A stretch of DNA of 64,000 nucleotides from Enterobacteriaceae bacterium UBA5654 (GTDB taxonomy: Bacteria > Pseudomonadota > Gammaproteobacteria > Enterobacterales > Enterobacteriaceae): NCBI GenBank assembly GCA_002421005.1, contig DIJC01000005.1, positions 1 through 64,000 on the forward strand, written 5' to 3'. A program made the translations under genes and the position numbers. Position 1 is the stretch's first letter. Every line of letters starts with the position of its first letter. Positions 39,564 to 49,152 of this stretch are shown piece by piece. The notes under the pieces were generated by a model, which saw only the letters and a list, made by a program, of their open reading frames with translations, was not told the origin of the DNA and ran no database searches.

Positions 39564-39588
39564 GCCGGGCGGCGTTGCTCCGCCCGGT
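39564..39588. repeat. REP-like palindrome between minE and rnd
   Basis: GCCGGGCGG pairs with CCGCCCGGT around GTTGCT. It sits between two convergent genes. It resembles the palindrome at 27156-27180 and may be a REP element acting as an mRNA end stabiliser. Confidence 0.6.
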
Positions 39589-39597
39589 AGTCCCGTC

Positions 39598-40734
39598 TTA
39601 GCTCTCGCTGCGCGGGTAGTTCGCCAGCAGCGCCTTCAGCGGTTCGCTCATCAACGCGCCACGCCAGCCGGAAATCAGTTCGGGCATCATGGTGGAGGTT
39701 TTCAGATCCCAGTGCCAGTTAAGCAGCTGATTGATCTGCCTGCGTGACGCCAGCAGCTCTGCGCTGAGATTTTTAACCGCGCTGATCTCCTGCACCACCG
39801 CTTTGATCTCTTTAAAGATTTTACGATAACCAGGCATATCCATCAGGTTCAGTAGCGGTTCAGGCAGTTGATCTTCCGCCAGCGCCTGCGCTTTCTCAAC
39901 CAGGCTTAACAGCGTTTTGCCGTGGAAGCGAATTTCGCTACCGGAAAGACCGATGCTGTCCAGCTCGCCCAGACTCCCCGGCAGATAACGCGCCACCGCC
40001 CACAGATTCTCTTCGCGCACGACAAAGTTAACCGCCATATCGCGATCGCGCGCTTTGCGCAACCGCCAGGCAGCCAGCAGTTGCAGACAGGCCAGTTGGC
40101 GGGTACGCAGCTGCCAGGCGTTGGTAATTTCACGCCACGCCTCGTCAGGGTTGAGGATCTCCTGACGGCGATTTTTCATTAGCTCGCATTCGTCCAGCGC
40201 GGCTGAAAGCCAGCCTGCCTGGTCGGTTTCAGCCAGCAGCTTATGGGCAATCGGCAGCAGATACCAGACGTCGGCCGCGGCATAGTCGCACTGGCGCTCG
40301 GTAAGCGGACGCGCCAGCCAGTCGGTGCGGGATTCGCTCTTGTCGAGCTTCAGCCCGGTGAACTCCTCAACCATAGAAGCAAACCCCCAGGACATCGGCC
40401 GACCGCAGAATGCGGCGAGGATCTGGGTATCGATAAACGGCTGCGGCATCACGCCGAATTCATGCTGAAAGACCTCGAGATCTTCGCTACCGGCGTGGAG
40501 ATATTTGGTGACGTCACGATTTAGCAGCAGTTCCTGCATCGGCGACCAGTCGGTGATGCCCAGCGGATCGATGAGCGCCACGCGTTGACCGTCAAACAGC
40601 TGAAGTAAACCCAGTTGCGGATAATAGGTACGGGTGCGGACAAACTCGGTGTCCAGCGCAATAGCCGTGGCGCTGCGCGCTTCTTCGCACAGGGCAAACA
40701 GCGCCTCGTTGGTGGTGATCATCTGGTAATTCAA
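39598..40734 (-). CDS. rnd: Ribonuclease D
   Basis: 378 residues (E. coli 375). This 3'-5' exoribonuclease matures tRNA and other stable RNA ends. The DEDD exonuclease motifs are visible: ALDTEFVRTRTYYP (about 25-38), HAGSEDLEVF, and YAAADVWYL with Tyr/Asp; two HRDC domains follow. The start codon is TTG (40734), as in E. coli, where this weak start limits expression. In E. coli rnd is next to fadD but far from minE; this minE-rnd junction is the Salmonella-like order. Confidence 0.95.
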   Translation of the reverse strand: MNYQMITTNEALFALCEEARSATAIALDTEFVRTRTYYPQLGLLQLFDGQRVALIDPLGITDWSPMQELLLNRDVTKYLHAGSEDLEVFQHEFGVMPQPFIDTQILAAFCGRPMSWGFASMVEEFTGLKLDKSESRTDWLARPLTERQCDYAAADVWYLLPIAHKLLAETDQAGWLSAALDECELMKNRRQEILNPDEAWREITNAWQLRTRQLACLQLLAAWRLRKARDRDMAVNFVVREENLWAVARYLPGSLGELDSIGLSGSEIRFHGKTLLSLVEKAQALAEDQLPEPLLNLMDMPGYRKIFKEIKAVVQEISAVKNLSAELLASRRQINQLLNWHWDLKTSTMMPELISGWRGALMSEPLKALLANYPRSES

Positions 40735-40804
40735 ATCATTTTCTCTTTACTTGCGCCCATAAAAAACGCCGGGTTAACCGGCGTCTGGCGACTTACTCAA
40801 TGGC

Positions 40805-42490
40805 TCAGGCTTTATTGTCCACTTTAGCACGCGCTTCGTCACGCAGTTCTCGTCGCAAAATTTTACCGACGTTCGATTTCGGCAGTTCGTCACGGAACTC
40901 TACCTGTTTCGGCACCTTGTAGCCAGTCAGTTGACGGCGGCAAAAGGCGATTAACGAATCTTCGCTCAGCGAGGCCTCTTTCTTGACCACAAAAATCTTC
41001 ACCGCTTCGCCGCTGCTGCCGGAAGGCACCCCTACCGCCGCCACTTCCAGCACGCCGGGGTGCTGCATCACCACATCTTCGATTTCGTTCGGATAGACGT
41101 TAAAGCCGGAGACGAGGATCATATCTTTTTTGCGATCGACAATCCGCAGGAAGCCTTCTTCATCCATCACCGCGATATCGCCGGTATGCAGCCAGCCGTC
41201 TTTAATGATTTCATCGGTGGCATCCGGGCGCTGCCAGTAGCCCAGCATCACCTGCGGGCCTTTAATGCACAGCTCGCCCGGTGCGCCAGGCGCAACCTCG
41301 TTGTCGTCATCGTCCACCAGCTTCACTTCGGTAGACGGTACCGGCAGGCCAATGCTGCCGCTGTGATAGTCAATATCATGCGGGTTAACGCTCACCAGCG
41401 GCGAGCACTCCGTCAGGCCGTAGCCTTCCAGCAGATACTGCCCGGTCAGCTTGACCCAGCGATCTGCCACCGCCTGCTGAACCGGCATTCCGCCGCCCGC
41501 CGAAAGGTGCAGCGTCGAGAAATCAAGCTGCTGGAAGTCTTTGTTATTCAGTAGCGCATTGAACAGCGTGTTGACGCCGGTCATGGCGGTGAACGGGTAT
41601 TTTGCCAGCTCTTTCACCAGACCGGGAATATCGCGCGGGTTGGTGATGAGGACGTTTTGCCCGCCAAGCTCGATAAACAGCAGGCAGTTCATGGTCAGCG
41701 CAAAAATGTGATACAGCGGCAGCGCGGTGATCACCAGCTCAGTACCGCGATGCAGCAGCGGCCCGTAGGTGGCGTTGACCTGCTCCAGATTCGCCAGCAT
41801 ATTGCGGTGGGTCAGCATTGCGCCTTTCGCCACGCCGGTCGTGCCGCCGGTGTATTGCAGGAAGGCCAGGTCTTCCGGGACCAGCTCCGGCTTCACGTAC
41901 TGCATCCGGTAGCCGTTATGCAGCGCGCTGCGAAAGGATATCGCATCCGGCAGGTGATACTTCGGCACCAGCCGTTTGACGTACTTGACCACAAAGTTAA
42001 CCAGTGTGCCTTTGGTGGGAGAAAGTTGATCCCCCATGCGGGTCAGAATAACGTGCTGCACCTGGGTTTTTTTAACCACTTTTTCCAGGGTGTGGGCAAA
42101 GTTAGAGACGATGACAATCGCCGTCGCCCCGCTGTCATTAAGCTGATGCTCAAGTTCACGAGGGGTATACAGAGGGTTAACGTTAACAACCGTCATTCCG
42201 GCGCGAAGAATGCCGAACAGCGCCACCGGATATTGCAGCAGGTTGGGCATCATCAGCGCAACGCGGTCGCCCTTTTTCATGCCTAAGCCCTGCTGTAGCC
42301 AGGCGGCGAAGGCCCGGCTGCGCTCTTCGAGCTTGCGGAAGGTCATCACCTCCCCCATATTGACGAAAGCAGGCTGATCGGCGTAGCGCCTGACAGAATG
42401 TTCAAACAGTTCGATCAGGGAGTGATAACGGTCGGGGTTGATCTCCGCCGGGACATCAGCGGGATAGCGGTTTAGCCAAACCTTTTTCAA
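40805..42490 (-). CDS. fadD: Long-chain fatty acid-CoA ligase FadD
   Basis: 561 residues from a TTG start at 42490, exactly the E. coli length. GAGGTGA lies directly upstream of that TTG; the ATG 22 codons earlier has no ribosome-binding site. FadD activates imported fatty acids with ATP and CoA at the inner membrane. The AMP-binding signature [13 protein letters not shown] (about 213-225) and the FACS motif [15 protein letters not shown] segment ([11 protein letters not shown], about 430) are present. FadR-operator-like sites lie at 42563-42579 and 42650-42666. Confidence 0.96.
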   Translation of the reverse strand: MKKVWLNRYPADVPAEINPDRYHSLIELFEHSVRRYADQPAFVNMGEVMTFRKLEERSRAFAAWLQQGLGMKKGDRVALMMPNLLQYPVALFGILRAGMTVVNVNPLYTPRELEHQLNDSGATAIVIVSNFAHTLEKVVKKTQVQHVILTRMGDQLSPTKGTLVNFVVKYVKRLVPKYHLPDAISFRSALHNGYRMQYVKPELVPEDLAFLQYTGGTTGVAKGAMLTHRNMLANLEQVNATYGPLLHRGTELVITALPLYHIFALTMNCLLFIELGGQNVLITNPRDIPGLVKELAKYPFTAMTGVNTLFNALLNNKDFQQLDFSTLHLSAGGGMPVQQAVADRWVKLTGQYLLEGYGLTECSPLVSVNPHDIDYHSGSIGLPVPSTEVKLVDDDDNEVAPGAPGELCIKGPQVMLGYWQRPDATDEIIKDGWLHTGDIAVMDEEGFLRIVDRKKDMILVSGFNVYPNEIEDVVMQHPGVLEVAAVGVPSGSSGEAVKIFVVKKEASLSEDSLIAFCRRQLTGYKVPKQVEFRDELPKSNVGKILRRELRDEARAKVDNKA

Positions 42491-42562
42491 TGCATCACCT
42501 CTAAAACCAGAATTTTGCGTCATCTCAACCCCTGACAATAAACATTGCGTTAACATTATATT

Positions 42563-42579
42563 AACTCAGCGTACCAGTT
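42563..42579. promoter_or_regulatory. FadR operator-like site 1 of fadD
   Basis: On the minus strand AACTGGTACGCTGAGTT matches the FadR consensus AACTGGTCNGACCAGTT in its left half and most of its right half. It corresponds in position and sequence to operator 1 of E. coli fadD. Confidence 0.7.
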
Positions 42580-42649
42580 TATTAATCAGCCAGAATTCAG
42601 GTTGCGAAGCGCGTCACTATTTATTTTTATTATCCACGAACTTAACGCA

Positions 42650-42666
42650 AAAACAGCGGACCGGCC
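42650..42666. promoter_or_regulatory. FadR operator-like site 2 of fadD
   Basis: On the minus strand GGCCGGTCCGCTGTTTT differs from the known E. coli fadD operator 2 at about two positions. It lies 87 bases upstream of site 1. Confidence 0.65.
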
Positions 42667-42695
42667 GCTGTTTCTTTTGCTTACAATACAATGGA

Positions 42696-43271
42696 TTACT
42701 CGACTACCACGCTCTGAACCTGTGCGGGTCCGGGATTGTACCAGCCGCCATAACCATAGGCCCAGGGATGCGGTCCCCAGAACCACGGATCAATAGGTTG
42801 CGGCGGTAACATCACCTGCTGCGTGACCCGCCAGCGCTTATAGCCGTTCACCTGCATGACCAGATAGGTGTAGCCGGTATTACCGACTTTACCTTCCACC
42901 GTGCCGGTAATCGGCCCGACGACGGTGACCAGCTGGTTGCGGAAATCAACCGGATCGAGGAAGCCGTTGACGTTGGCATAAATACGCCCGCGTGAAGGCT
43001 CGCCGAGCACCGGTCGCGCCCCGTCATCCAGCGGGACGGTGGCGATTTCCAGTCGGGTTTTGCCCTGCTGATTCTCGATGCCCACGACTTTCCCACCGAA
43101 GCGCGCCTCCTGGCCCACATACAGCTGTGGCGCATTCATCACCCGCACCAGATCCTGCTGCGGAGTGGGGCTGGAGCCTTTAATGGCATCCGGGACGGTA
43201 ACGCACCCGCTTAATGCCGCCGCCATCGCCCCTGCGATTATCCAGCGTACAATCTGTTTTTGAACCGCCAT
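42696..43271 (-). CDS. yeaY: Slp-family outer membrane lipoprotein YeaY
   Basis: 191 residues with a lipoprotein signal peptide ending in LSGC (Cys about residue 23). The body is the Slp domain with conserved [16 protein letters not shown] and [15 protein letters not shown] segments, and the C terminus is rich in Trp, Gly and Pro. It matches E. coli YeaY, which is controlled by sigma E there. It follows tsaB on the same strand. Confidence 0.93.
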   Translation of the reverse strand: MAVQKQIVRWIIAGAMAAALSGCVTVPDAIKGSSPTPQQDLVRVMNAPQLYVGQEARFGGKVVGIENQQGKTRLEIATVPLDDGARPVLGEPSRGRIYANVNGFLDPVDFRNQLVTVVGPITGTVEGKVGNTGYTYLVMQVNGYKRWRVTQQVMLPPQPIDPWFWGPHPWAYGYGGWYNPGPAQVQSVVVE

Positions 43272-43308
43272 GATGCAACCTCTTCAACTGAATCTTACTT
43301 AGTGAGAT

Positions 43309-44004
43309 TCATTCCCGGCCAGGAAGTTTCTTCCAGGCCACTTCGTTACGTAAATAAATCGGTTCAGCCTCTTCCGGCGGAACGGTCTGCTGGCGGGCGA
43401 GAAGCTGGCTGGCGAGCGGCAGCATATCTTCGGCAGCGGGAAGCTGAACGTCGCCGTCGGTGAGCGTCACCGCAGTGCCCTGCGCCATATCCGGCCAGGC
43501 TCCCCAGCCGGTGCCGACGGTGGCCCAGCTTCCGGTCAGCTGTTGCAGCCGCGCGGTAACCGCGTCAGGCTTAAGCACCGCTTCCGTTTCTTCGCCGTGC
43601 CACACGCCGTCTGCATCACGCTGATATTCCGCCCAGTACACTTCGCCCATTCGGGCATCAATGGCAGCCAGCACGCGCGTGGCCCCGGTTTTACGCCAGG
43701 CGCCCTGCGCCATCGTCATCAGCGTCGAGACGCCAATCATCGGCAGGCTGGCACCCAGCGCCAGCCCCTGCGCAATACCGATGCCAATGCGCACGCCGGT
43801 AAAACTGCCCGGCCCGCGCCCAAACGCCAGCGCGTCCAGATCGGCGAGCCTGACGCCGCCTTCGCTAAGCTGCTGCTGGACAAGCGGTAAAATCCGCTGG
43901 GTGTGTTCACGTGGGCACAGTTCAAAATGGGCACCGGTTTTACCGTCATTCAACAGGGCAACGGAACAGGCCTCGGTTGCGGTATCAATAGCCAGAATTC
44001 GCAT
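43309..44004 (-). CDS. tsaB: tRNA threonylcarbamoyladenosine synthesis protein TsaB
   Basis: 231 residues, the E. coli length. An ASKHA-fold paralogue of Tsa[18 protein letters not shown] at the start and [23 protein letters not shown] (about residues 60-82) are diagnostic. It forms the TsaBDE complex that makes t6A at A37 of ANN-decoding tRNAs and is essential in E. coli. yoaA lies upstream on the same strand with a 64-base gap. Confidence 0.96.
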   Translation of the reverse strand: MRILAIDTATEACSVALLNDGKTGAHFELCPREHTQRILPLVQQQLSEGGVRLADLDALAFGRGPGSFTGVRIGIGIAQGLALGASLPMIGVSTLMTMAQGAWRKTGATRVLAAIDARMGEVYWAEYQRDADGVWHGEETEAVLKPDAVTARLQQLTGSWATVGTGWGAWPDMAQGTAVTLTDGDVQLPAAEDMLPLASQLLARQQTVPPEEAEPIYLRNEVAWKKLPGRE

Positions 44005-44068
44005 GGGGATCGCGCTCTTACACTCCAGATCAATAAATTAGGCGTATTTTATCATAGTCAGTCATAAA

Positions 44069-45979
44069 TTACCGCGCGGGCGGGACGGCAAGAAAACGGA
44101 CCGCCCGCGCGATATCACGAGTACGCGGCGTCGGCGGCAAACTGGCGAGAAAAACCGCGCCGTAGGGACGCATGACCAGTCGGTTATCGCAGATCACCAG
44201 CACGCCGCGATCGTCAACATCGCGGATCAGACGTCCGACGCCCTGCTTCAGGGTGATCACCGCATCCGGTAGCTGGACTTCATCGAAGGGATCGCCGCCG
44301 CGCAGACGGCAGTCTTCCATCCGCGCCTTCAGCAGCGGATCGTCCGGGGAGGTGAACGGCAGTTTATCAATAATCACCAGCGACAGCGTGTCGCCGCGCA
44401 CGTCAACACCTTCCCAGAAACTGCTGGTCGCCACCAGCAGCGCGTTGCCCGCGCTGACGAACTGCTGAAGCAGCTGGCCTTTACTGGTTTCGCCCTGAAG
44501 CAGCACCGGCAACGTCATAGTGGCGCGAAACTGTTCCGCCAGATCGCGCATCATGGCGTGTGAGGTGCAGAGCATAAAACAGCGGCCGTTATTCGCTTCA
44601 ATCATCGGCTTGAGCATCGCCGCCAGCTGACGCGCCGCGCCGGGCTGATTAGCCAGCGGCAGATTGCGCGGAACGCAAAGCAGCGCCTGATTCGCATAGT
44701 CGAACGGGCTGGGAAGCAGCAGCGAATGCGCTTCATCAATGCCAAGTCGGGTGGTGAAGTGGCGGAGATCGTCGTTCACTGACAGGGTTGCCGAGGTAAA
44801 AATCCAGCTTCCCGGCTTCTGCGCCATGACCTCTTTGAATTTATCTGCCACCGTCAATGGCGTCAGGGCGAGGGTAAAATGGCGGGAGTTGCATTCATAC
44901 CAGTAGCTGTAGCCGGGCTGGTTAAATTCTTTAAGCCGCTTGAGGCGGGCGCGGTACAAGGTGGCGCGTTCAAACGCCGCATCCAGCAGCGCAGAGCGAC
45001 CAAGCGACAGTTTGGCGACGTCATAGCAAAGCTCCAGCGCATCATCAAGCAGCAGCAGCGCGCGCTGAATACTGGCATCCGCCAGCAGCTCGCGCAGGTT
45101 GCCGCGATAGCCCGGCTCGCCAAGTTGCAGACGAAAATCCTGCGCACTTTGCGCCAGTCGGTCGGCACATTTTTGCAGTTGCTGGGTGTCTTTAACCTCG
45201 GTCCGGTAAGCAATGCTGATATCTTTCGCCAGGTCCAGCAGCTGACGGCTGGAGAGCGACTGACCAAAATACTGGCTGGCAATATCAGGAAGCTGATGCG
45301 CTTCATCGAAAATCATCACGTCGGCTTCGGGGATCAGTTCACCGAAGCCGCTGTCTTTCACCACCATATCGGCAAGGAAGAGGTGATGGTTCACCACGAC
45401 GACGTCGGCATCCATCGCTTTTTTACGCGCTTTCACCACGAAGCAGTCTTTATACAGCGGGCAGTCGCTGCCCAGACAGTTATCGTTAGTGCTGGTGACC
45501 AGCGGCCAGGCCTGAGAGTCTTCGGCTACGCTGGCGCAGGTGCTGATATCACCATCAATGGTGTTATTGGCCCACGAGCGCAGCAGGATCACGTCGCTTA
45601 GCGTCTGGACCGGCAAGTCTCCGCCCGCCAGCGCCTGCTGCTCCAGCCGTTCAAGGCAGAGGTAGTTTGAGCGCCCTTTCAGCAGCGCCAGCTTGCCGCT
45701 GAAGCCCAGCGCCTTCGAGACGGTGGGGAGATCGCGGCTGTAGAGCTGATCCTGCAACGCTTTCGAGCCGGTAGAGATAATCACCTTTTTATTGGCTCGC
45801 AGCGCAGGCGCGAGGTACGCATAGGTTTTACCCGTTCCGGTGCCCGCCTCCACCACCAGCGGCTGCGTTTTTTCAATCGCCTCGGCGACCGCCACCGCCA
45901 TCTGACGCTGCGGCTCACGCGGTTTAAAGCCCGGTATGGCTTTGGCTAACTGGCCGTCTGTTGCAAAATCGTCCGTCAC
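44069..45979 (-). CDS. yoaA: DinG-family DNA helicase YoaA
   Basis: 636 residues. An XPD/Rad3-type superfamily 2 helicase: Walker A VEAGTGTGKTYAYL (about residues 39-52), four Fe-S cluster Cys in the region CASVAEDSQAW through CLGSDCPLYKDC, Walker B with the DEAH box (MIFDEAHQLPD), and C-terminal motifs V and VI (QGVGRLIRD). In E. coli YoaA works with HolC (chi) to rescue stalled replication forks and is LexA-regulated. A LexA-like site lies between yoaA and the divergent yoaB. Confidence 0.95.
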   Translation of the reverse strand: MTDDFATDGQLAKAIPGFKPREPQRQMAVAVAEAIEKTQPLVVEAGTGTGKTYAYLAPALRANKKVIISTGSKALQDQLYSRDLPTVSKALGFSGKLALLKGRSNYLCLERLEQQALAGGDLPVQTLSDVILLRSWANNTIDGDISTCASVAEDSQAWPLVTSTNDNCLGSDCPLYKDCFVVKARKKAMDADVVVVNHHLFLADMVVKDSGFGELIPEADVMIFDEAHQLPDIASQYFGQSLSSRQLLDLAKDISIAYRTEVKDTQQLQKCADRLAQSAQDFRLQLGEPGYRGNLRELLADASIQRALLLLDDALELCYDVAKLSLGRSALLDAAFERATLYRARLKRLKEFNQPGYSYWYECNSRHFTLALTPLTVADKFKEVMAQKPGSWIFTSATLSVNDDLRHFTTRLGIDEAHSLLLPSPFDYANQALLCVPRNLPLANQPGAARQLAAMLKPMIEANNGRCFMLCTSHAMMRDLAEQFRATMTLPVLLQGETSKGQLLQQFVSAGNALLVATSSFWEGVDVRGDTLSLVIIDKLPFTSPDDPLLKARMEDCRLRGGDPFDEVQLPDAVITLKQGVGRLIRDVDDRGVLVICDNRLVMRPYGAVFLASLPPTPRTRDIARAVRFLAVPPAR

Positions 45980-45987
45980 GCTACCCC

Positions 45988-46003
45988 CTGGTTAAATCGC
46001 CAG
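45988..46003. promoter_or_regulatory. Candidate LexA box of yoaA
   Basis: CTGGTTAAATCGCCAG has the invariant CTG-N10-CAG frame with an A/T-rich core but departs from consensus at the inner positions. It lies nine bases upstream of the yoaA ATG. E. coli yoaA is SOS-induced, so a weak LexA site here is expected. Confidence 0.55.
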
Positions 46004-46108
46004 TGATTATGTCAGGGTGCGTGGGGTTTAGCCAGTCGAAGAGATGACGCAGCCGCGACAATATGGCAGTCTTAGGGGAGATATCTGGACGTTTTGAAAG
46101 GAAAAACA

Positions 46109-46453
46109 ATGACCATTACCCGAATTGATGCCGAAGCCCGCTGGTCTGATGTGGTGATCCACAATCACACTCTCTACTACACCGGCGTGCCGGAAAATCT
46201 GGATGCTGATGCTTTCGAGCAGACCGCCAATACGCTGGCGCAGATTGACGCGGTGCTGGCAAAACAGGGCAGTGACAAAAGCAAAATTCTTGATGCAACG
46301 CTTTTTTTGGCCGATGCAGCTGATTTCGCCGCCATGAATAAGGCGTGGGATGCGTGGGTAGTGGCAGGCCACGCCCCGGTACGTTGCACGGTGCAGGCAA
46401 CGCTGATGAAGCCGCAGTATAAAATTGAGATCAAAATTATCGCCGCGGTGTAA
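46109..46453 (+). CDS. yoaB: RidA-family protein YoaB
   Basis: 114 residues of the YjgF/YER057c/UK114 fold. It resembles RidA, which deaminates reactive enamines and imines, but belongs to the YoaB subfamily with no proven substrate. The conserved Arg of the active site is in GHAPVRCTVQATL (about residue 94). ATG at 46109 follows AAGGAAAA. It is divergent from yoaA. Confidence 0.92.
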   Translation: MTITRIDAEARWSDVVIHNHTLYYTGVPENLDADAFEQTANTLAQIDAVLAKQGSDKSKILDATLFLADAADFAAMNKAWDAWVVAGHAPVRCTVQATLMKPQYKIEIKIIAAV

Positions 46454-46464
46454 ATCCTTCGCTG

Positions 46465-46773
46465 TTATAGCGCGGTAACGGCTATGACAGCGGAGTATTT
46501 ATCGCTAACGTCACCCAGGCGAGCAACGAAGCCCGTTGCCCGGTCTTTATCATCAAAGGTCGATAAAAAAGGGATCGTCAAAACCATTAAGCGCAATGAC
46601 GTACCATCCCGGCTGGCGGTAAGATCTTCGCCCGTCACGCCGTGATAGCGAAAGCCACTTTGCCAGTCGGCCCACTGTTCCGGCTGCGGGCAATGGCACG
46701 GAAGCACCATTGCGCCAGGCTGCACGGCGGCCTGAAGAAAATGGACAACGCTGGCTGGCATAATGACTGACAT
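46465..46773 (-). CDS. Hypothetical protein downstream of yoaH
   Basis: 102 residues, mixed alpha/beta, with one CxC (PCHCPQ near residue 27) and two Trp in EQWADWQSGFRYHG. It does not match E. coli YoaC, which occupies the interval next to yoaB there. GGAGGG lies five bases before the ATG, so the ORF is well supported. It is probably cotranscribed with yoaH (15-base gap). I do not recognise a family. Confidence 0.68.
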   Translation of the reverse strand: MSVIMPASVVHFLQAAVQPGAMVLPCHCPQPEQWADWQSGFRYHGVTGEDLTASRDGTSLRLMVLTIPFLSTFDDKDRATGFVARLGDVSDKYSAVIAVTAL

Positions 46774-46788
46774 AAGCCCTCCGGCTAG

Positions 46789-46971
46789 TTATTCGTCTTC
46801 GTCATCCTCAAAAAGGGCGACGATACGTTCGCCAGTGTGGCTGGCGCGCAGTTCATTCGCCACTTTGGTAATTGCCTCACCGCTACTCATGCCCTGCGAC
46901 ATCAGGTCCTGGATACGCTCGACAGCTTTCTGCTGCTGCTCATGGCTGAGCGAAGGTAAACCTGCAAACAT
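46789..46971 (-). CDS. yoaH: UPF0181 protein YoaH
   Basis: 60 residues, matching E. coli YoaH. The short family has the pattern [21 protein letters not shown] and [12 protein letters not shown], then an acidic tail (DDEDE). Function is unknown. AGGAG lies before the ATG. It is divergent from pabB. Confidence 0.93.
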
Positions 46972-47046
46972 GACACACTCCTGCTACATTATTGGCGCTA
47001 ATTATTTCATGCTGCCTGGCGCTTAGCCAGCAACGAGTCAGGATCG

Positions 47047-48408
47047 ATGAACACGCAATCTCCCACCGTTCTAAGTTTACCATGGCGTCAGGACGCTGCC
47101 GAACATTACTTCCGTCCCCTCAGCCACTTGCCGTGGGCAATGCTGCTGCACTCCGGCTATGCCGATCATCCGCACAGCCGGTTTGATATTCTGGTTGCCG
47201 ATCCGCGCACCACCCTGACCACGCGCGGCACCCTGACCACCATAATAAACGCCGACGGGCAGCATCAGTCCGCAGCCGATCCGCTGCAACTGGTGCATGA
47301 TGCGTTACGGGCGCTGGATCTGCCGACGACGGCAAATGACGATCTGCCGTTTCAGGGCGGTGCGCTGGGGCTGTTTGGCTATGATTTAGGGCGACGCTTT
47401 GAAAAACTCCCCGCCCTCGCCAGCGCGGATATTGACCTGCCGGACATGGCGGTCGGTCTTTATGACTGGGCGTTGATTGTCGATCATCGTCGCCAGCGGG
47501 TCGTACTGGTAAGCCACGCCGACGCCCATCAGCGGCTGACCTGGCTGAACGGGCAGCAGGCGGCTGAGGCACGCTCCTTCCGCCTGACGTCTGCCTGGCA
47601 GTCCAATATGAGCCGCGCAGAGTACGGCGAGAAGTTCCGCCAGGTACAGGAATATCTGCACAGCGGCGACTGCTACCAGGTCAATCTGGCGCAGCGTTTT
47701 CAGGCGCGCTACAGCGGCGATGAGTGGAGCGCGTTCTGCCAGCTAAACGCCGCCAATAAAGCGCCGTTTAGCGCGTTTTTGCGCCTTAATCGCAGCGCGG
47801 TGATCAGTCTGTCACCGGAGCGGTTTATTCAGCTGCGCCATACAGAGATCCAGACCCGCCCCATTAAAGGCACCCTGCCGCGCCTGGACGATCCGCATCT
47901 TGACGCACAGCAGGCGACGAAGCTCGCGCATTCCGCCAAAGATCGCGCCGAGAATTTAATGATTGTCGATTTAATGCGTAATGATATCGGCCGCGTTGCC
48001 GTGCCCGGTTCCGTAAAAGTGCCGGAATTGTTTGTGGTAGAGCCGTTCCCGGCGGTGCATCATCTGGTCAGCACCATTACCGCCCGCCTGCCGGAGGCGC
48101 TGCACGCCAGCGACCTGCTGCGCGCCGCGTTTCCCGGCGGTTCGATTACCGGCGCGCCCAAAGTGCGGGCGATGGAGATTATCGACGAACTGGAGCCACA
48201 GCGCCGTAATGCCTGGTGCGGCAGCATCGGCTATCTCAGCCTGTGCGGAAATATGGATACCAGCATCACCATTCGCACGCTAACCGCGCACGACGGCCAG
48301 CTTTATTGTTCAGCGGGCGGCGGGATTGTTGCTGATAGCGAGGAACAGGCGGAATATCAGGAAACGTTTGATAAAGTTAATCGTATCTTGCAGCAACTGG
48401 AGAGCTGA
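47047..48408 (+). CDS. pabB: Aminodeoxychorismate synthase component I
   Basis: 453 residues, the E. coli length. With the PabA glutaminase it converts chorismate to 4-amino-4-deoxychorismate for folate. Chorismate-binding motifs are present: the catalytic Lys in RPIKGTLPR (about 274), ENLMIVDLMRNDIGR, and the C-terminal GSITGAPKVRAMEIIDELEP. ATG at 47047 follows AGGATCG. nudL starts three bases after its stop codon. Confidence 0.96.
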   Translation: MNTQSPTVLSLPWRQDAAEHYFRPLSHLPWAMLLHSGYADHPHSRFDILVADPRTTLTTRGTLTTIINADGQHQSAADPLQLVHDALRALDLPTTANDDLPFQGGALGLFGYDLGRRFEKLPALASADIDLPDMAVGLYDWALIVDHRRQRVVLVSHADAHQRLTWLNGQQAAEARSFRLTSAWQSNMSRAEYGEKFRQVQEYLHSGDCYQVNLAQRFQARYSGDEWSAFCQLNAANKAPFSAFLRLNRSAVISLSPERFIQLRHTEIQTRPIKGTLPRLDDPHLDAQQATKLAHSAKDRAENLMIVDLMRNDIGRVAVPGSVKVPELFVVEPFPAVHHLVSTITARLPEALHASDLLRAAFPGGSITGAPKVRAMEIIDELEPQRRNAWCGSIGYLSLCGNMDTSITIRTLTAHDGQLYCSAGGGIVADSEEQAEYQETFDKVNRILQQLES

Positions 48409-48411
48409 TCG

Positions 48412-48990
48412 TTGGATGCCCACAATCTCACCCTTGATGATTTTCTTTCGCGCTTTCAGCTTTTACGCCCGCAGGCGAATCACACCGGACTGAACACCCG
48501 TCAGGCGGCTGTGCTGATCCCCATCGTCCGGCGTACGCAGCCGGGGCTGCTGCTCACCAAACGTTCATCGCACCTGCGCAAGCACGCCGGGCAGGTCGCT
48601 TTCCCCGGCGGCGCGGTAGATGCCAGCGATGCCTCGCTGATTGCCGCCGCGCTGCGGGAAGCGCAGGAAGAGGTCGCCATTCCCCCGGAGCGGGTAGAAG
48701 TCATCGGCGTCCTGCCGCCCGTCGACAGCGTAACCGGTTTCCAGGTGACGCCGGTGGTCGGCATTATTCCGCCAGATTTACCCTATCACGCCAGTGAAGA
48801 CGAAGTGGCCGCCGTGTTTGAAATGCCGCTGGCGGAGGCGCTGCGGCTGGGACGCTATCATCCGCTGGATATACACCGACGCGGGAATTCTCACCGGGTC
48901 TGGCTTTCCTGGTATCAGCATTATTTTGTCTGGGGGATGACCGCAGGCATTATTCGTGAGCTGGCGCTACAAGTGGGATTTAAATCCTGA
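48412..48990 (+). CDS. nudL: Nudix hydrolase NudL, TTG start
   Basis: 192 residues, orthologous to E. coli NudL (YeaB). A Nudix box of the UPF0035/CoA type is seen in [10 protein letters not shown]...[11 protein letters not shown], and the preceding [21 protein letters not shown] is the coenzyme-A pyrophosphatase signature. The only in-frame start near the expected N terminus is TTG at 48412, with GGAGAG eight bases upstream; E. coli also uses a non-ATG start. Translational coupling to pabB is likely. Confidence 0.92.
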   Translation: MDAHNLTLDDFLSRFQLLRPQANHTGLNTRQAAVLIPIVRRTQPGLLLTKRSSHLRKHAGQVAFPGGAVDASDASLIAAALREAQEEVAIPPERVEVIGVLPPVDSVTGFQVTPVVGIIPPDLPYHASEDEVAAVFEMPLAEALRLGRYHPLDIHRRGNSHRVWLSWYQHYFVWGMTAGIIRELALQVGFKS

Positions 48991-49152
48991 CTACAGTTAG
49001 CGCAGCAGGGTTTCGCCATCATTAGTAAAACAGCGGTTATACATTAGTTTAATTCATGTGAATAATCGCGCTGAATGCCGCGTTCCCTCTTACACTAAGC
49101 GCAATTTTTACATCGTTACTGACGTTCAGTAACCCTGTCTGGAGTACATACC

